From positions 434,001 through 498,000 of the forward strand of contig JAIXMO010000003.1 in the NCBI GenBank assembly GCA_025677825.1: DNA of 64,000 nucleotides, given 5' to 3'. Made by a program: the position numbers and the translations under genes. Shown here in pieces: positions 1 to 13,724 of the stretch (positions are counted from its first letter, which is position 1; every line of letters begins with the position of its first letter). The notes under the pieces are model-generated. The model saw only the letters and a list, made by a program, of their open reading frames with translations. It ran no database searches and was not told the origin of the DNA. The DNA comes from Helicostylum pulchrum (Eukaryota > Mucoromycota > Mucoromycetes > Mucorales > Mucoraceae).

Positions 1-1988
1 AAAAGAGAATGTGAAACTATTAAAAATAGACAAAATTAATAGAATAAGCAAAAATCTATATTTCTATACAAGTAACACGGACTCTTTTTCTTAAAAGATA
101 GCGAGTGGATAAGAGAGCATTTTTTTTTATAAAAAATTGGAGAAATATACTTTGAGCCTTCAAATAGCATATAATCCCTTGTCAAAAAATGCATTAGCCT
201 TACTTGTCAGGGCACTACGTTTGAAAGGGTTATGCGTATCATATTTGAAGCACTGCCCGTAAAAAAAAAACTACATCTTATTACTTATATAACCGTTGTC
301 ATACGTCATGAGGGTGACTGAAGGAAGCAAACTCAAATATACTAGCCTAATGAGAAGTAAAAATATAACTGAAGCGAATGACCCAATTTTTTTTTTTAGC
401 ATTGAGCGCGAATAATTACTAAGAAGATGTAACTGTTTACTAAGCTTGATATTGTATATGGTGCTTAATGGGTATATTTATTATAGTGAAATTTCATACA
501 GTCGTATAATCTCAAATCGGCTTGACATCTTAAAATATTAGTACTTACATTTTATATAACAGTTATAAAATCGATAACGTAGCAGCTCTATTTAAGGGCG
601 CATTTCCCCAGGACTTCTCGGTCCCGCACAATTACTGTTATTAGATTTAAGGGTAGGATCCAATTTCAAAAAGCCACTAAATAGAGCCCATACTCTGTGA
701 TGAGATAACTATACATTCAGTAATAAAAATGCTGTAGTTACAAAAAAAATTTATGCCTATTCCAAGTGACGATATAATATGTAAAAAGAAAGTGATTAAA
801 AGAAAATAATTCGGGTATACTTTTAAGGTTATACTCTACTCTAACAAAGCCTCTAAACAGTATCGGTATATACATAGTTCGAGACCGTGTATTAATTTTC
901 CATGCTTAAAAATATAAAACCGCAATATCAAAGTGTTATCTTAATGCATTATATCGATATGTCTTAACTTTGTTTGAAAAGTACTCTGCGCCAAAAAAAA
1001 AGCAGTATTTTTAAAAACTATTTTAACAGTAATGACGGATACATGGGGTCGTTTCTATTCTTAAATTGAAGGTTTAAAGTATGTCAAAAATTAGTGGCTA
1101 TCACATCTTTTTCTTTAGACATGTGTTTTTTTTCAGGTACGAAATTACGTGATTCTCGATTGAACTATTCATTCAAGAGATACACAGGTGGCTACTGTAA
1201 AAACTGCCTCCACATCTCTTTATGATAAGATGTGTGTGAGTCAAAATTATAATGATTAGCAACACTATCTTTCTTTTTTTTTAAAAAAAAAAACTATGTA
1301 GATATGTTACTATTTTATTATCACTCTTTTCCTCCTTACATTCTTTTGTCCCTGATCAATGCAAAGTTGTTTTAACGATAAATCATGGGAGGTGTATTTA
1401 AAAGAGTAGGAGAATTTTATTTCTAAATTTAAAACTCGTATTCTTTTTAGTAAATTACCCCTATTTTTAAAAAAAAAAGAGAATCTAAAACTACATAAAC
1501 TACTACGTTATGGAACTTGTATTATTTAGTTGTGAAATCAAATGATGTTTTTGATAAATTTACTACTTTCAAACCGGAAAATATGTTTGTTTACATGATC
1601 CTACAAAGTCTAGATTTGCAGTATGTATAGCAATATTAATAATAGTACATTGAGGATGAAACTAACACAAAAGGTGCGTTTATATCTTGAAATACAACAA
1701 GCGTATAGAAACACTACTCTCTACCGAGACAAAAAAAAAACATATCACTGTTTAAATAGAGCAAGTTTTTTTTTACCGTTAAAAAAAGGAGTTACCATTA
1801 AAAAAAGAAGGGCGCAAACACTAGTTTCAGTAAACTATTTATTATTTGTATACAAATATTTATTTTAACCGAAAAAAAAAGAAACTAGAACATGGGTGTC
1901 CCGAATTTTTTTATTATCATAAAAAGAGATGGGCAAGTGGAAAATGAAGAGAAAAAATGCATAATAAAAGAATGAGAGGAGATAGATT
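1..1988. other. AT-rich region without a supported gene
   Basis: No open frame here has codon structure, splice sites or motifs that suggest a real gene. The DNA is very AT-rich with many poly-A and poly-T runs. It lies downstream of the malic enzyme gene, which ends at 1989 on the minus strand, so its right end probably holds that gene's 3' UTR. Confidence 0.6.
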
Positions 1989-4021
1989 TTAGTTACCGAT
2001 TTCAGAAGACCACATACGAGACTGTACATACTCATCAAAACTATCGCGATGAATTGATTTAATTTCACTGGTTGCAATATTATCTTGTACAGCTTGATCA
2101 CAGACGGCGGATGCAACTGTAGCAGACACTTGTCGAATACGACTTAATTCCGGGTACAATAATCCTTGGCTGCGTTCTTCATCCGTAAGCGAATCAGCTA
2201 AAGCCATGGAAGCACGCAGGATGATGCGATTGGTGATAGATGTAGGACGAGCAAGAATAGCACCAAAGCCAAGGCCTGGGAACATGTACATGTTATTACC
2301 TTGCCCTGGAGTACGTACTTGATCTGTTCCCGGGACGGTATACGCAGGGAACGCCGTACCTGATGCAAACACGACCTTGTTTTTCGTAGCCTTCATAGCG
2401 TCTTCAAAGGTACATTCTGCCTTGGTAAGTGGGTTGGAAAGAGGGAACACGATCGGTTGATTGTTGATTTGGCTCATACGAGTAAGTACGTCAGGGTTAA
2501 AAGCGTTTTTGGAAGACGAGAGACCGATCAAGGTAGTGGGTTTCACGTAATCAACAATATCTTCTAGTGACTTGAATTGAGAGCCGGCGTTGTCGTTTCT
2601 GGCGTAGTATACCTTGTGGTCAGCAAGGCGGTCGCCTCTATCAGCGGTAACCAAGCCCTTGGAATCACAAATGTAAAAGACTTTTTTAGCTTCGTCTTCA
2701 GTTAAGCCGTGCTCGATCTGCAAGTACTCTTGGATCTGTCTAGCGACACCGATAGCAGCGGACCCAGCGCCGTAAAACACAATACGATGATCACGTAAAT
2801 GCACATTTGACTCAGACTCTACCTTTCTAAAAGCGTTAATCAATCCTGATAAAATGACTGCGCCTGTACCTTGAATATCATCATTAAAACAAAGTATTTT
2901 ATCCTGATAGCTTTTTAAAAGACCAAAGGCATGCTCGCTAGAGAAATCTTCAAACTGTACCAGGATGTCGGGGAAGGCACGAGTCAGGGCTTTAAGAACT
3001 TTGTCTGCAGCAGCGTAGAATTCTTCGTCTGCAGGTCGCTTTTGACGCACGCCAAGATAAAATTCGTCTCTAAGGTAGTTCTCGTTGTTGGTGCCAAAGT
3101 CAAGCACGATGGGGAGTGTGCGGCGAGGGTCGATACCGGCACCAGCAACATACAGTTGAAGCTTACCCATGCTGATAGGCATACCGTTCATGCCAAGGTC
3201 ACCGAGGCCCAAGATACGCGATCCGTCGGTGATCACAGTAATGTCGGGAGTTTCACCTAGTCTTTGTTTATAGCCTTGGATAATGTCGTCCAAATAGGGA
3301 AGATCAGCAAGCGTGATATAAAGACCATCAGGGGTACCTTGAGCATTTTTTTTAGTACAGATAAAAAACTTTTTTTTTTTATATATTGAGATGTTTTATA
3401 TACCTGGTGAGTTCAAGAAAGGGTATATATCAGAATATTTTTGACAAGCCTCACCAACAGTTGGGGTGTAAATAATAGGAGCGAATTCCTGTTTTAGGTA
3501 ATTTTTAAGTTTTTTTTTTTTTTTTTTTTCTTTGGCATACACATTTAGCATAAATTACCTCGATATGATTATTAAGTAGATTATAAAACAATCTGGTGTT
3601 GTTGTTACGCAATTGAGCCATAAACATGTATTTCTCGAGGTTGGTAGGTTTTGCACGTATTAATTTAATGGCACGACGTGCTTGTTGTTCAATGGTTTCG
3701 ACAACAGCGGGTATTTGACCGTACACGTTTAACTTTTGACGGGTGGTGGAAGGTAATAAAGTTCCTGCAAAAGGGGTTTTAGTAAAAAAAAAAGAAAAAA
3801 AAGTTTTACGCGTTTAATCAGTGATACTTACCGGTGTTATAGTAGGGTGAGTAAGATGGATCAATGACCTTTGTCTTGTTGGATCGTGCAAAGTCTTCTT
3901 TTAAAGCATGAGCAACAGCAGTAGAAGAAGGGGTTTGGGTATGAAGTCTGGCTTTGGTCGTAGAACGACTGATTGAACCAAGTGACTTTGAAAATGTATT
4001 GACAGATTTCGAAAGATTCAT
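1989..4021 (-). CDS. MAE1: Malic enzyme (NAD-type, probably mitochondrial), 4 exons
   Basis: Oxidative decarboxylation of L-malate to pyruvate with reduction of NAD(P)+. Exons on the minus strand are 4021-3832, 3764-3559, 3488-3404 and 3337-1989, giving 609 aa with consistent phase and GT-AG introns of 66-70 nt. Visible family motifs are YTPTVGEAC in exon 3, LDFGTNN, the metal-binding EDF, the FNDDIQGTG segment, the dinucleotide fold YGAGSAAIG and the malic-enzyme region FPLSNPL. The first ~30 residues are rich in Ser, Lys and Arg with almost no acidic residues, which suggests mitochondrial import. Malic enzymes of oleaginous Mucorales are known as possible NADPH suppliers for lipid synthesis, but cofactor choice cannot be read here; the NAD label is inferred from the leader and overall similarity. 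Confidence 0.95.
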
Positions 4022-4339
4022 TTATCAAAGAAAAAAGTAATTACTAAAGAAGAGGAAGAAGAAGAAAGAAAAAACTTTATTTATACTCTTTTTTTTTTGG
4101 GGGGTGGGGTTAAAATTAAAAAAAGATATACTATGAGTTCTAACAAATAGGAAGCAAGTATGTATACAAACCGAGTCATATTCTTGGCTGGCATATATAT
4201 ATATATTTTTTTTGCGGGCCTGAGTTACAAACTAGAAAAAGAGCACACACGGTAATTCCCAACGCATTTTTTTCAATATGAAAATGACAAATCAATTCCG
4301 TTTTTTTTTTCTTTTTTTTTGCAAGTACCAGTTTAGTCT

Positions 4340-5005
4340 TTAATGATTTAAACCTTGCCTTAACCAATCCAGCGAAACACGAATACTATAAACCTGTAAA
4401 AACTTTTTGTTTAAACCTGACGGTGTGGATATGAACGCATGTTTGTTACACCTATTGTTACTTGAACAGAACGTACAATTATCTTCCGCGGATGCAGATA
4501 CCATTTTCGTACACTTGTAACCAATTACCAAATCGTCGTCTATTTGTTTGGTTTGATCGCCTTCGCGCCAAAGCAGCTTGATCTGACCACTTCGATCGTC
4601 TTCTTTAAACAAATTAAACCACTGTGCGCAGTATATCCGCATCTGTTGAAACTCAATCTCGTCATCCGTCATTTCAAAACATGATGTAGTGTCGTTTATC
4701 TCAAACCGCAAGTATTCGGATTTAGAGTTGTAGCCTACACATTGTAGTCTGGCAATGGGTCGTGCGGTCATTAGCATGTCTCGGTTACAGAGTATTGCAA
4801 AGTAGTTGGAAGGTGTATCAAGCACGATGTCCCATCCTTCGTGTTTGATACGGGCTAAGAGTACTTGTTTGACGTAAAAGTTCAATAGCAGTCGTGAGAG
4901 TTCCTCTGGTCGCGCTTGACTGGTCTTTTTCAGTAGGTGGCAAAGATCCGATAGTGGAAGGAACGAAAAGATGTGTAAGAGAACATCGGCTGGTAAAGTA
5001 AACAT
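4340..5005 (-). CDS. F-box protein, 221 aa
   Basis: The protein opens with an F-box: MFTLPADVLLHIFSFLPL, followed by DLCHLLKKTS, which fits the LPxDVLxxIFSFL consensus at residues 1-30. F-box proteins normally recruit substrates to SCF ubiquitin ligases through Skp1. The remaining ~190 residues have no repeats I recognise (no WD40 or LRR). A Cys-rich patch near the C-terminus (CTFCSSNNRC) might bind metal. The frame is open further upstream, but the ATG at 5005 puts the F-box exactly at the N-terminus, as is common in fungal family members. It is a single exon, 318 bp upstream of the malic enzyme gene on the same strand. Substrate unknown. Confidence 0.8.
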   Translation of the reverse strand: MFTLPADVLLHIFSFLPLSDLCHLLKKTSQARPEELSRLLLNFYVKQVLLARIKHEGWDIVLDTPSNYFAILCNRDMLMTARPIARLQCVGYNSKSEYLRFEINDTTSCFEMTDDEIEFQQMRIYCAQWFNLFKEDDRSGQIKLLWREGDQTKQIDDDLVIGYKCTKMVSASAEDNCTFCSSNNRCNKHAFISTPSGLNKKFLQVYSIRVSLDWLRQGLNH

Positions 5006-5061
5006 AAGAAACAAGAATGATTCACTTTTTTTGAAAGAAAAAAAAAAGATACAAGAAAAAT

Positions 5062-5100
5062 ACCCCCAGGGATTGATTAATTGAGGAGAGACGTGGGGGT
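5062..5100 (-). promoter_or_regulatory. Hairpin-forming repeat just upstream of the F-box gene
   Basis: ACCCCCA at 5062-5068 is complementary to TGGGGGT at 5094-5100 with a 25-nt loop. It lies 57-95 nt upstream of the F-box ATG, probably in the 5' UTR or core promoter. The structure is seen in the sequence; any regulatory role is inference. Confidence 0.35.
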
Positions 5101-5802
5101 TTTTTATCAAATAAGCACGTATGAAGAGAGAGAATTACTTTAGAAACCCTTGCTATGGAAGACTGCTAAATTAGTTTACATCAGCTTTTTGATCTGGAGC
5201 TTAGCTTTGCACGGTTTTAAAAGGTGTATTGCATTAAATTAGTCTGTTGATAATTAGCAGCAATAAATTGATATTACAGAAATAGAAACAGAAATTAAGA
5301 AGAAAAAGTATTATTGTTTGCATTAGAAAAAGCCCGTGGTTTTTTTTCTTTACAAAGGTAGATCACGGTTGAATATTTTTTTTTAAACAAGGTAGAAACT
5401 TATTATTGGGTGGTGGGTGGTGGCATGAACGGGATCCTGTCTCCTCCAGTGCCGAATAATTTGATTGTATATAAATACTTTTCTTTGCCCCCTTTTTAAG
5501 CAATTTGCACACAAAGAAATAAAGATTTTTATATTAAAAAATCGTGTCAAGACATCAAAGGAGAAAAAGAGGTTTTTTTTTGGGGGGGCTAAATAAGCGT
5601 TATATTTATATCTTTTTTTCAATAAGATATTAATGAATAATTCAAAATTAGATCAACAACAAGGTATTCATTATTTGAAATGATAGACATGTAATATATA
5701 AAGAGCAATTGTTTTCTTTCTCTTTTTTCATTATTCACCTTTCTTTCTCTTTTTTCATACTTTAACACCCCCCCCCATTCCTATCCTTTTTAAAATACCA
5801 TT

Positions 5803-6048
5803 ATGTCACCAATTTCCGCTTCTCGTATCTTTACATTATTCTCAAAAAAGGTCTTGCATAGACCTCATGGTGCATTATTGTCCGAAGAAGACGAAGAAGA
5901 TATTGAAAGTATCAGCACAGTTTCTACAAAGAGTGATGCGCTCTCCTGGTATTATTGTCAAGACTGTAAGATCGCATTTAATTCTCTGAACAGACACGAT
6001 TGGCATACCGATCTATGTAAAAATAAACAAGAAAAGCATTACCTTTAG
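5803..6048 (+). CDS. Small zinc-finger-like protein, 81 aa
   Basis: A short intronless gene with its start at 5803, preceded by a CT-rich leader. Residues 28-40 are acidic (EEDEEDIES). The C-terminal part has CQDC at 52-55, then His65, His68 and Cys72 (RHDWHTDLC), resembling a single C2H2 or C2HC finger. One finger is rarely enough for specific DNA binding, so a protein-interaction role is equally likely. Function unknown; the Cys/His spacing and the clean leader support a real gene. Confidence 0.6.
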   Translation: MSPISASRIFTLFSKKVLHRPHGALLSEEDEEDIESISTVSTKSDALSWYYCQDCKIAFNSLNRHDWHTDLCKNKQEKHYL

Positions 6049-6605
6049 AGAAAAAACCAATATATATCCCCCACTAGATAAAATTTCATTACATATCATT
6101 TTCTATGCTTCCAAATAAACAAAAACTTGCATTTACACTATAAAAAAAAAAGAGATTAGCGCAAAAAAAAAAGAGGGAAAAAAACAGGTTTTTTTTTTTT
6201 GGGTGTTTGTGTGTGTGTGTGTGTGTATTTTCCTTTTTTCCATCCCTGATTAAAACCCAATTTCACACTACCTCCTTAACATATTCAAGTAAAATCAAGT
6301 ATTTGTTAAAACGGGAGTGATTTAAAGTTGTTTATAACCGTAGACTGAAAGAAAGAAAAAAAAAAAAAAAAGAGTAACGTCAAATAAAATTTTGTTTGTA
6401 AAAAAAATAGAGAGAAAATGCTAGGTTGAATGCAATAATTTAAAAAGGGAAAAGAAAAAAAGGGATAATTTTTTTTTGAATGAGGTTGTATAAGTAAATA
6501 GTAGTAGTAGTAGTAGTAGTAGTAGTAATAAGTTTTTTTTTTTGTTGCAGTTGAAGGCGAGAAAGAAAGGGGGTATAAAAAGATAATGCACCTTTGTGTG
6601 TATGT
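6049..6605. other. Intergenic region between convergent genes, with simple repeats
   Basis: This gap separates the 3' ends of the zinc-finger gene (plus) and the Ecl1-type gene (minus). It holds poly-T tracts, a (GT)n run near 6206-6226 and a TAG trinucleotide array. I see no gene. Confidence 0.6.
6499..6527 (+). repeat. (TAG)n microsatellite
   Basis: About nine to ten consecutive TAG triplets in the likely 3' UTR of the Ecl1-type gene; on that gene's strand it reads CTA repeats. Confidence 0.9.
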
Positions 6606-6955
6606 CTAGTCGGATAAGCTGTAACGAGGCACACTAGAGGGACTCATGTAACCAAAGATATCAGGAGTTGTACGGGTTGACTTGCTGATAGTGATGGACG
6701 TACGTCGTTCATGATTGAATGATGAGAAGAAGGGGTCTAACAATGGAGATGCTGGTGGAGACCTTAAAGTCAAGGTCTTGTCGGATACAATAGCATGGTT
6801 GTGATTTACATCTTGAGTACGACATGATTCTGAGCAGTATAACTATTCAATATATATTGGTTAAGATCATTTTTTTTTACTGATATTTTTAAAAAAAAAC
6901 TTACGTTTTCTTCGATAGAATGACGATCGCAAATAATACACCAAGAAAGATCCAT
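6606..6955 (-). CDS. Ecl1-family (life-span regulatory factor) zinc-binding protein, 95 aa, 2 exons
   Basis: Exons are 6955-6905 and 6842-6606, split by a 62-nt intron with a GTAAGT donor. The N-terminus MDLSWCIICDRHSIEEN joins LYCSESCRTQD, giving CxxC at residues 6-9 and CSESC at 20-24. This matches the short Ecl1/2/3 signature (MDL-x-WCxxC...LYCSxxC). In fission yeast these proteins extend chronological life span and respond to sulfur and zinc starvation; transfer of that role here is by homology. The tail is Ser/Thr/Pro-rich (RSPPASPLLDPFF), typical of the family and possibly phosphorylated. The small size and exact motif make the assignment good, although the family is short and a distant relative is possible. 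Confidence 0.8.
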
Positions 6956-9415
6956 TGTATATATGTTTGTGTGTGTGTGTGTAGAGTGTCTAAAAAAAGT
7001 TGTTTTTTTCAAGTTAAAGAGAAAAAGAAAAAGTAGAATATTTCAAAGCTTATTTATACATTTAAAAAAAAGCATGAATTTTTTTTTTTAGATGGATAAA
7101 GATATGATGATTTTAGTCATAATTTTTTTTACTTCCGACAATGGTGTGTGTGAGTAATATCTGACTTTCTTCTTGTAAAATGATGTAAAAGAATATTACT
7201 TTCACCCAATCAAGTTCTACACGTTTTTTTTCACTTCCTCTTTTCTCTTTTATTAAAAAAAAAATTGTTTAGGCTATTTTTTTTTTGTTACCTTTCAAAA
7301 ACGTGAGGACCGTGCACGTTGGCAATGTTCTTAGTTTTGAGAGCTTTACAACATTTTTCTGATTAAAAAATAAATCTTTATCATACATATTTTAAAACCC
7401 AATTAATGAAAAAGCCTGGGATTATTTTTCGTTCCACACAAACGAATCATTTTTCTCACAGTGTGAGAAAGTGTCCAGGCCCTTTTTTAAGAGGCCCGTT
7501 TTCCCTTCCGTTTTTATTTTCGGATGAAACCCCCCCCTTTATTTTTTTTTAAAATGGTGGCAAGTGTTTATGATTGCATTGCTCTGGTTTTCAATCATAG
7601 CTAGGTAATCTTTAAATCATTTAAAACGATGACTCTTATTTTTAATATGGCGCCATCATTTTCATCGTTGGGAAAGCCGGGGTGGGATTTTTTTTCCATG
7701 TCCGAACCCATCCGCAGATCCAAGACGTTTAAAGAACAACTACTCGTGATTACGCTTGTCTAGAACTTTTTGAATTAAATCTCGTGCCTCTCTGAAGGGT
7801 AAAAGTATTATGTAACAGAATATTACCGCCTGGCATTACTATACAATTAAATTTATTAGAATAAAAAAAAGTTTTCTTCCCTTTTAGAAGAGTATCTTGG
7901 CTAAGCGATAGATGAATGGTAATTGTATGTGTTTCGTTCGTGTGGGGGATGTGGAACAGTGATAATTGAAACTGCTTATACCCTAAGAGGCGCTGTGTTA
8001 TGAACTTTTTTCTGCAAATAGTTTAAACTGGAATACTCGTATTCTATTGGCAAATTAGATGCAATATACCGAAAAAATCCCCTGTAGATCTCTTTTACCA
8101 AGAAAAGAAAGTCCCATGACGTTGTAAGTCTTGGATCGAAAGAGGGACATTGAAGTAGTAGTGTGAAGAGATTACCTCATTCCCTGCCAAGGAACACTCA
8201 AAACGTTTAATGCATTAATTAAACTTTAGTCCGACTTTTTAGTACCTGCTTATTAAATATGCTGAAAAGAGAGTTTTATATATTAAATGATGAGTAATCT
8301 GTTGATTCTTGCAAATGTCTCATTTATTTTATCTTGTTCTACTTGAGCCAACTCTAAAAAGAAAACTATTATTTTTGCTTCCAGTAAAACAAGCGAAGGT
8401 AGGCCAATGTAGACAGAGTTTTCAACGCCTTCTACGGAGCTGCCAATGAACATATCCACTTTGATCACGAGTATATTTGACTCGCACCAGTCAAGCTTTT
8501 AAACAATTGGCTTTTCGAGCTCTCTGGAATCTTAAGATTTATGACACTAATTTTTCTTTTTGCCGCCTCCACTAGTAACTTAGCATGGTGGGTTTGTTTA
8601 CTTTTACCATCTTTAGCTACCTCGCAGTTTACTATCGTCTAATTAAAGCTCACCAATCAAGATATTTCACATCAATGTCAACGCGATTATTATTCTTAAC
8701 TTCTGTTAAAATAACTGTCGAACCTTCAAAGATAATGTCAAGTATATATGACCTCGAATATGTCAGCTTCTCCATCTGTCAATATCCTTTTTTTTTTTTT
8801 TGTCTGAATGCATAAATTGATACACTATAGTAATATTTGTTAAATCATACAAGCATGTCTTTGATAATCTTACAGATAAATGAGAAAAGTTTTCATTATT
8901 TTCTGAGTACAATAAGTATACCAAATTACTTGTTGGTTCAGATTTCTATTGGGAAATCCCTGGTACATCTCTAGCGGAATTATTGTATCTGTTTGCATCG
9001 ACATCGCCATATCACAAGAGGGGAATATCTTTTTTGAAAAAAAACCTGCACACATTTAAATTATAAAAAAGGTATAAACTTGCTTTGCATACGAACTCAT
9101 TGTTAAAAAAAATGGAACAAAAGTCAAATTTAATCGTGACAAAAAAAGACAAGGTTCATTTTAACTATTGATACAACTCGGGAATAAATGTAGTAGTTAT
9201 AGATTTTGGAAAGGATAAAGCACAAGGTTAATAAAAGTTCAAGTTTAAAGTGAGCACCAGACTGTTTAGTAGTCAACTGAATTATGGAACTTATTTATTT
9301 AGATTACGCGAAGTGGTATTAGGACGTCTATAGTCTTCACAAAGGGGGTTATCAAGCAATGTTATTAAAACAAGGAGGAGAGAGGGTAATAAAGTAAATC
9401 GTATAAAGTAAAAGC
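6956..9415. other. Gene-poor region
   Basis: 2.46 kb with no intact gene. It contains one copy of a diverged repeat (7717-8236). Around 8870-9055 the minus strand reads a 61-codon frame with some coding look (MSMQTDTIIPLEMYQG), perhaps a fossil exon, but no splice context supports it. Confidence 0.5.
7717..8236 (-). repeat. Diverged dispersed repeat, copy 1
   Basis: Shares a collinear run of matching blocks with 10643-11177: AACGTTTAAAGAAC-like start, CTCGTGCCTCTCT, TTATGTAAC, CTAAGcgATA, GATTACCTCAT, CCTGCCAAG and TTTAATGCATTAATT. Similarity is moderate, with many indels. On the minus strand both copies read a short peptide resembling FREARDxxQ near the left edge. Confidence 0.75.
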
Positions 9416-10610
9416 TTAGATAAAAATAATAGCTTTTAGACCTTTTTGGATTGTATACATCAGCAGTGAATCTTTTAGAAAGGTGACTAGAAAATGTAAT
9501 TTAATAGAGATGGTAGTAGCCGAAAGCGATGAAAGATAAAATAAAGGGATATAGATAAAACCAAATAAGTGTAAGCACCAAGATATTTTAAGTCTAGGTA
9601 AGTTAAGTTTATTGAAAAGAAAAAGAGGACGGACCAATTCAAAAAGTCCAGGACCGAGAATGTCGCTCAACGCCCACCTCACCACTGAAAGGTTGTTTTG
9701 AGCCAAAGGATGAGCAACTGATGAAGAATCCCCCGGTAGATGGCCAAACTGGCAGCTGTGTTGGTAATCACACGCATTTTGGCAATGACCTCCTTCAAGT
9801 AGAACGAAGGCAGGAATTCTGCCGGGTTGTAGCTGATTGCCTGCTTGTAAAAGGTTAGTTTGTGAGGTGGTAATACTCACAAGTTGACAAAAGGGTAGGA
9901 AACAAACAAGGCAACCGACAAAACGTTTTACTGGTTCCCTGGAACGACAGAAACATGTAACAGGGGCAAGGCGCAACGTCTTCATCATCGCTGTCGTAAC
10001 TTGAATCGGATTCTCTTCTGTTGTTGTAGCGACTGTTGACGGGCCCGTGTACATGTTGAGGAGTGAAATGTGACATTTTAAAAGCCCGTTGAACTCCAGA
10101 GCACAGAACACGGTGTGGATTACGTCCTTTACATTGACGACTTGGACTTGGGTAGTCACCGTACCGTACTCAAGGAGGCGCAACCTTGGACTTGAATGTT
10201 GGAGCCAAGGTCATAACTTTACAGCGGCGGAGTCCATTGTGAACTGGCAATGTCTCAAGGTCGGAGACGATAAACTCATCGATGTCTTGCGTGCAGAAAA
10301 ACCCTCCTGGTTGGAGTTCTTGAGCGGAAGCAAAGGTTGGCTGCACTTCTGCAATATGTAATGTACTGACGCGGACATTGTCTAAAAAAACAAAAAGTTT
10401 AATCTGTTAGATATTTGTATAAAGACACGAAACAGTACTACTTACAAATGGGTATGTTCAAGAGCAGCGACGGGGACTGCGGGGGGTGGAGGCTCGGTAC
10501 CAATTTTCGAGACTTGCAAGAGCAAGATTATGTCGCGATTTCTTGGTAATTCGGAAACATGAATCTTGAAAGTAAGACATTTTTTCTATTACGGTGACAA
10601 AGTAATTTAG
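9416..10610 (-). pseudogene. Broken gene of unknown family, with frameshifts
   Basis: The minus strand has coding-like text in successive frames but no uninterrupted model. Around 10590-10446 it reads FKIHVSELPRNRDIILLL, then ILLLQVSKIGTEPPPPAV, ending at a perfect GTAAGT donor. From 10381 it continues as VSTLHIAEVQPTFASAQELQ and DEFIVSDLETLPVHNG, but the phase does not match the donor. After KSKVAPP the frame stops and text resumes one frame off (EYGTVTTQVQVVNVKDVIHT). From 10183 a 255-codon frame runs to 9416; a GTGAGT site near 9881 could start a further intron. I recognise no domain. Two phase breaks suggest a decayed gene; sequencing errors or non-consensus introns could also explain them. 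Confidence 0.45.
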
Positions 10611-10642
10611 ATTGACCGTGACTGTGAATTATCAATGCTTTC

Positions 10643-11177
10643 AGGTCCAAAACGTTTAAAGAACCTTCTCGTGATTTTGCCTGCAAGAAATCTCGTGCCT
10701 CTCTCGTTTTGAAGGGCGAAAGTTTTATGTAACGGCATAATTTTGTCACCTGCCATATCTTGAAACAATCAAATTTGGCATAAAGAAATATCTTTTTTTT
10801 TTTTTTTTTTTTTTTTCGCCTCCTTGGGCTAAGTAATATACTTGTCTAACTAAGAAAAGAAAAAAAAAGCCAAGAGAATAAATGGTGTGTTTTGTTCATG
10901 TGAGGGAACGAGTGATATATAATATTTTTTTTTTGAAGCCGCAGTTTGTTTTATACGGGAGTATAAAAAAGTTTTTCTGGTAAATGCTCCTTTTTTATTG
11001 GCAATAAGATGGGTCTACAATCCCCTTGCAGATCTCTTTTTCACCAAACAGAAAAATGTCTCACGAGGTTGTGCAATAAAGAGAATACTCCCCAAGAAGG
11101 CAGTAAGAGATTACCTCATATCCTGCCAAGCGCGACACACAAAAGTTTAATGCATTAATTTACTTTGTAGTCGGGAC
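10643..11177 (-). repeat. Diverged dispersed repeat, copy 2
   Basis: Second copy of the repeat at 7717-8236, in the same orientation about 2.9 kb apart. Matching blocks are in the same order, ending with TTTAATGCATTAATT. It lies directly upstream (minus strand) of the broken gene at 9416-10610, so the pair may be the 5' regions of an old tandem gene duplication. Confidence 0.75.
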
Positions 11178-12121
11178 TGGAAGTTGCCGTATCTTTTTAA
11201 ACAACGGTTTTTCGAGCGTATCACGCGGCATAATATTGCCTTATAGTATCCTTACTCGTTTAATTCCATGCTGTAAACTCGTTTTTTTATACGTAATTGA
11301 GGAATCGACTAGGTTTGATAAGATATTATACATATTTACATATACCATCTTCATCTGGTGTCAATGTATTTTATATTTCCGTGTACTCATGCCTTATTAC
11401 CTAGTAATCACTCGATCCATATCGCTCAAAGAGGTATTGAAGTAAATAGGTGATCTGGCATGAAACGAGCTGATATATATTGGCAGCAGCAGCACAGACG
11501 TTTTTGGCTATTTTTAGCACTCATATATTAGTTTTGGGGCCGACTGCATTCCTGAGGAGGAGGCTATAATATAAAATGAGAATGCTGAATTCTACAACAT
11601 AACTTTTGTGGGGGAGAGCTTAAGTTCTAGTAGCTGTATAGTTTCGCAGTGCGGCACTAAAGAAAAACCCCCCTTTCAGTCATACAAAAGTGATACAGAA
11701 AAAGTTGTGTGCACAAAAAAATCACGTTTGTCTAAATTGAATCGCTCACAGAAAAAATTAATTGCTTTTTTTTTAGGAGCGGAATTCTCTGTATCTCTCT
11801 TTCCCTATTTTTCTTCTCTTTTGAAAAAAAAAAGGGCTTGGCATCAAGTGGCAAAAGAGAATAAGAGGGACCAAAATGGCATGACCCTTATTTAAATACA
11901 TCTTTTTTTTTTTTTTTTCTTGGCTTTGTTCTTTGCTTGGCTTGGCTTATTTCCCAAAACATGACAAGGCGGTTTATGAAATCGGTCATTCAATGTTATT
12001 AGCGTCACAGTTTTTTTTTTTTTTTTTTCCCCTCTTATAAAACCAAGTGTTGGCGCGTAATTTTCTTTTTTTTTTTTCTTTTTTTTTTCTTCTTTATTAT
12101 ATCTTTTTTTATATTACAAAA
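11178..12121. other. Upstream region of actin, no gene seen
   Basis: No supported gene. A 69-codon frame at 11236-11445 and a 95-codon frame at 11608-11895 lack motifs and splice context. From 11900 on the DNA is CT-rich with long T tracts, as expected of a strong fungal promoter and leader. Confidence 0.55.
12036..12043 (+). promoter_or_regulatory. TATA box of the actin gene
   Basis: TATAAAAC lies 86 nt upstream of the actin ATG and is followed by CT-rich pyrimidine tracts that often mark the transcription start in fungal housekeeping genes. Position and sequence fit a TATA element; no transcript data are available. Confidence 0.55.

Positions 12122-13724
<1,603 letters not shown>

Noticed and set aside
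1623..1868. 81-codon frame at the left end
   Set aside because: AAA/TTT-driven frame in AT-rich DNA without coding signature.
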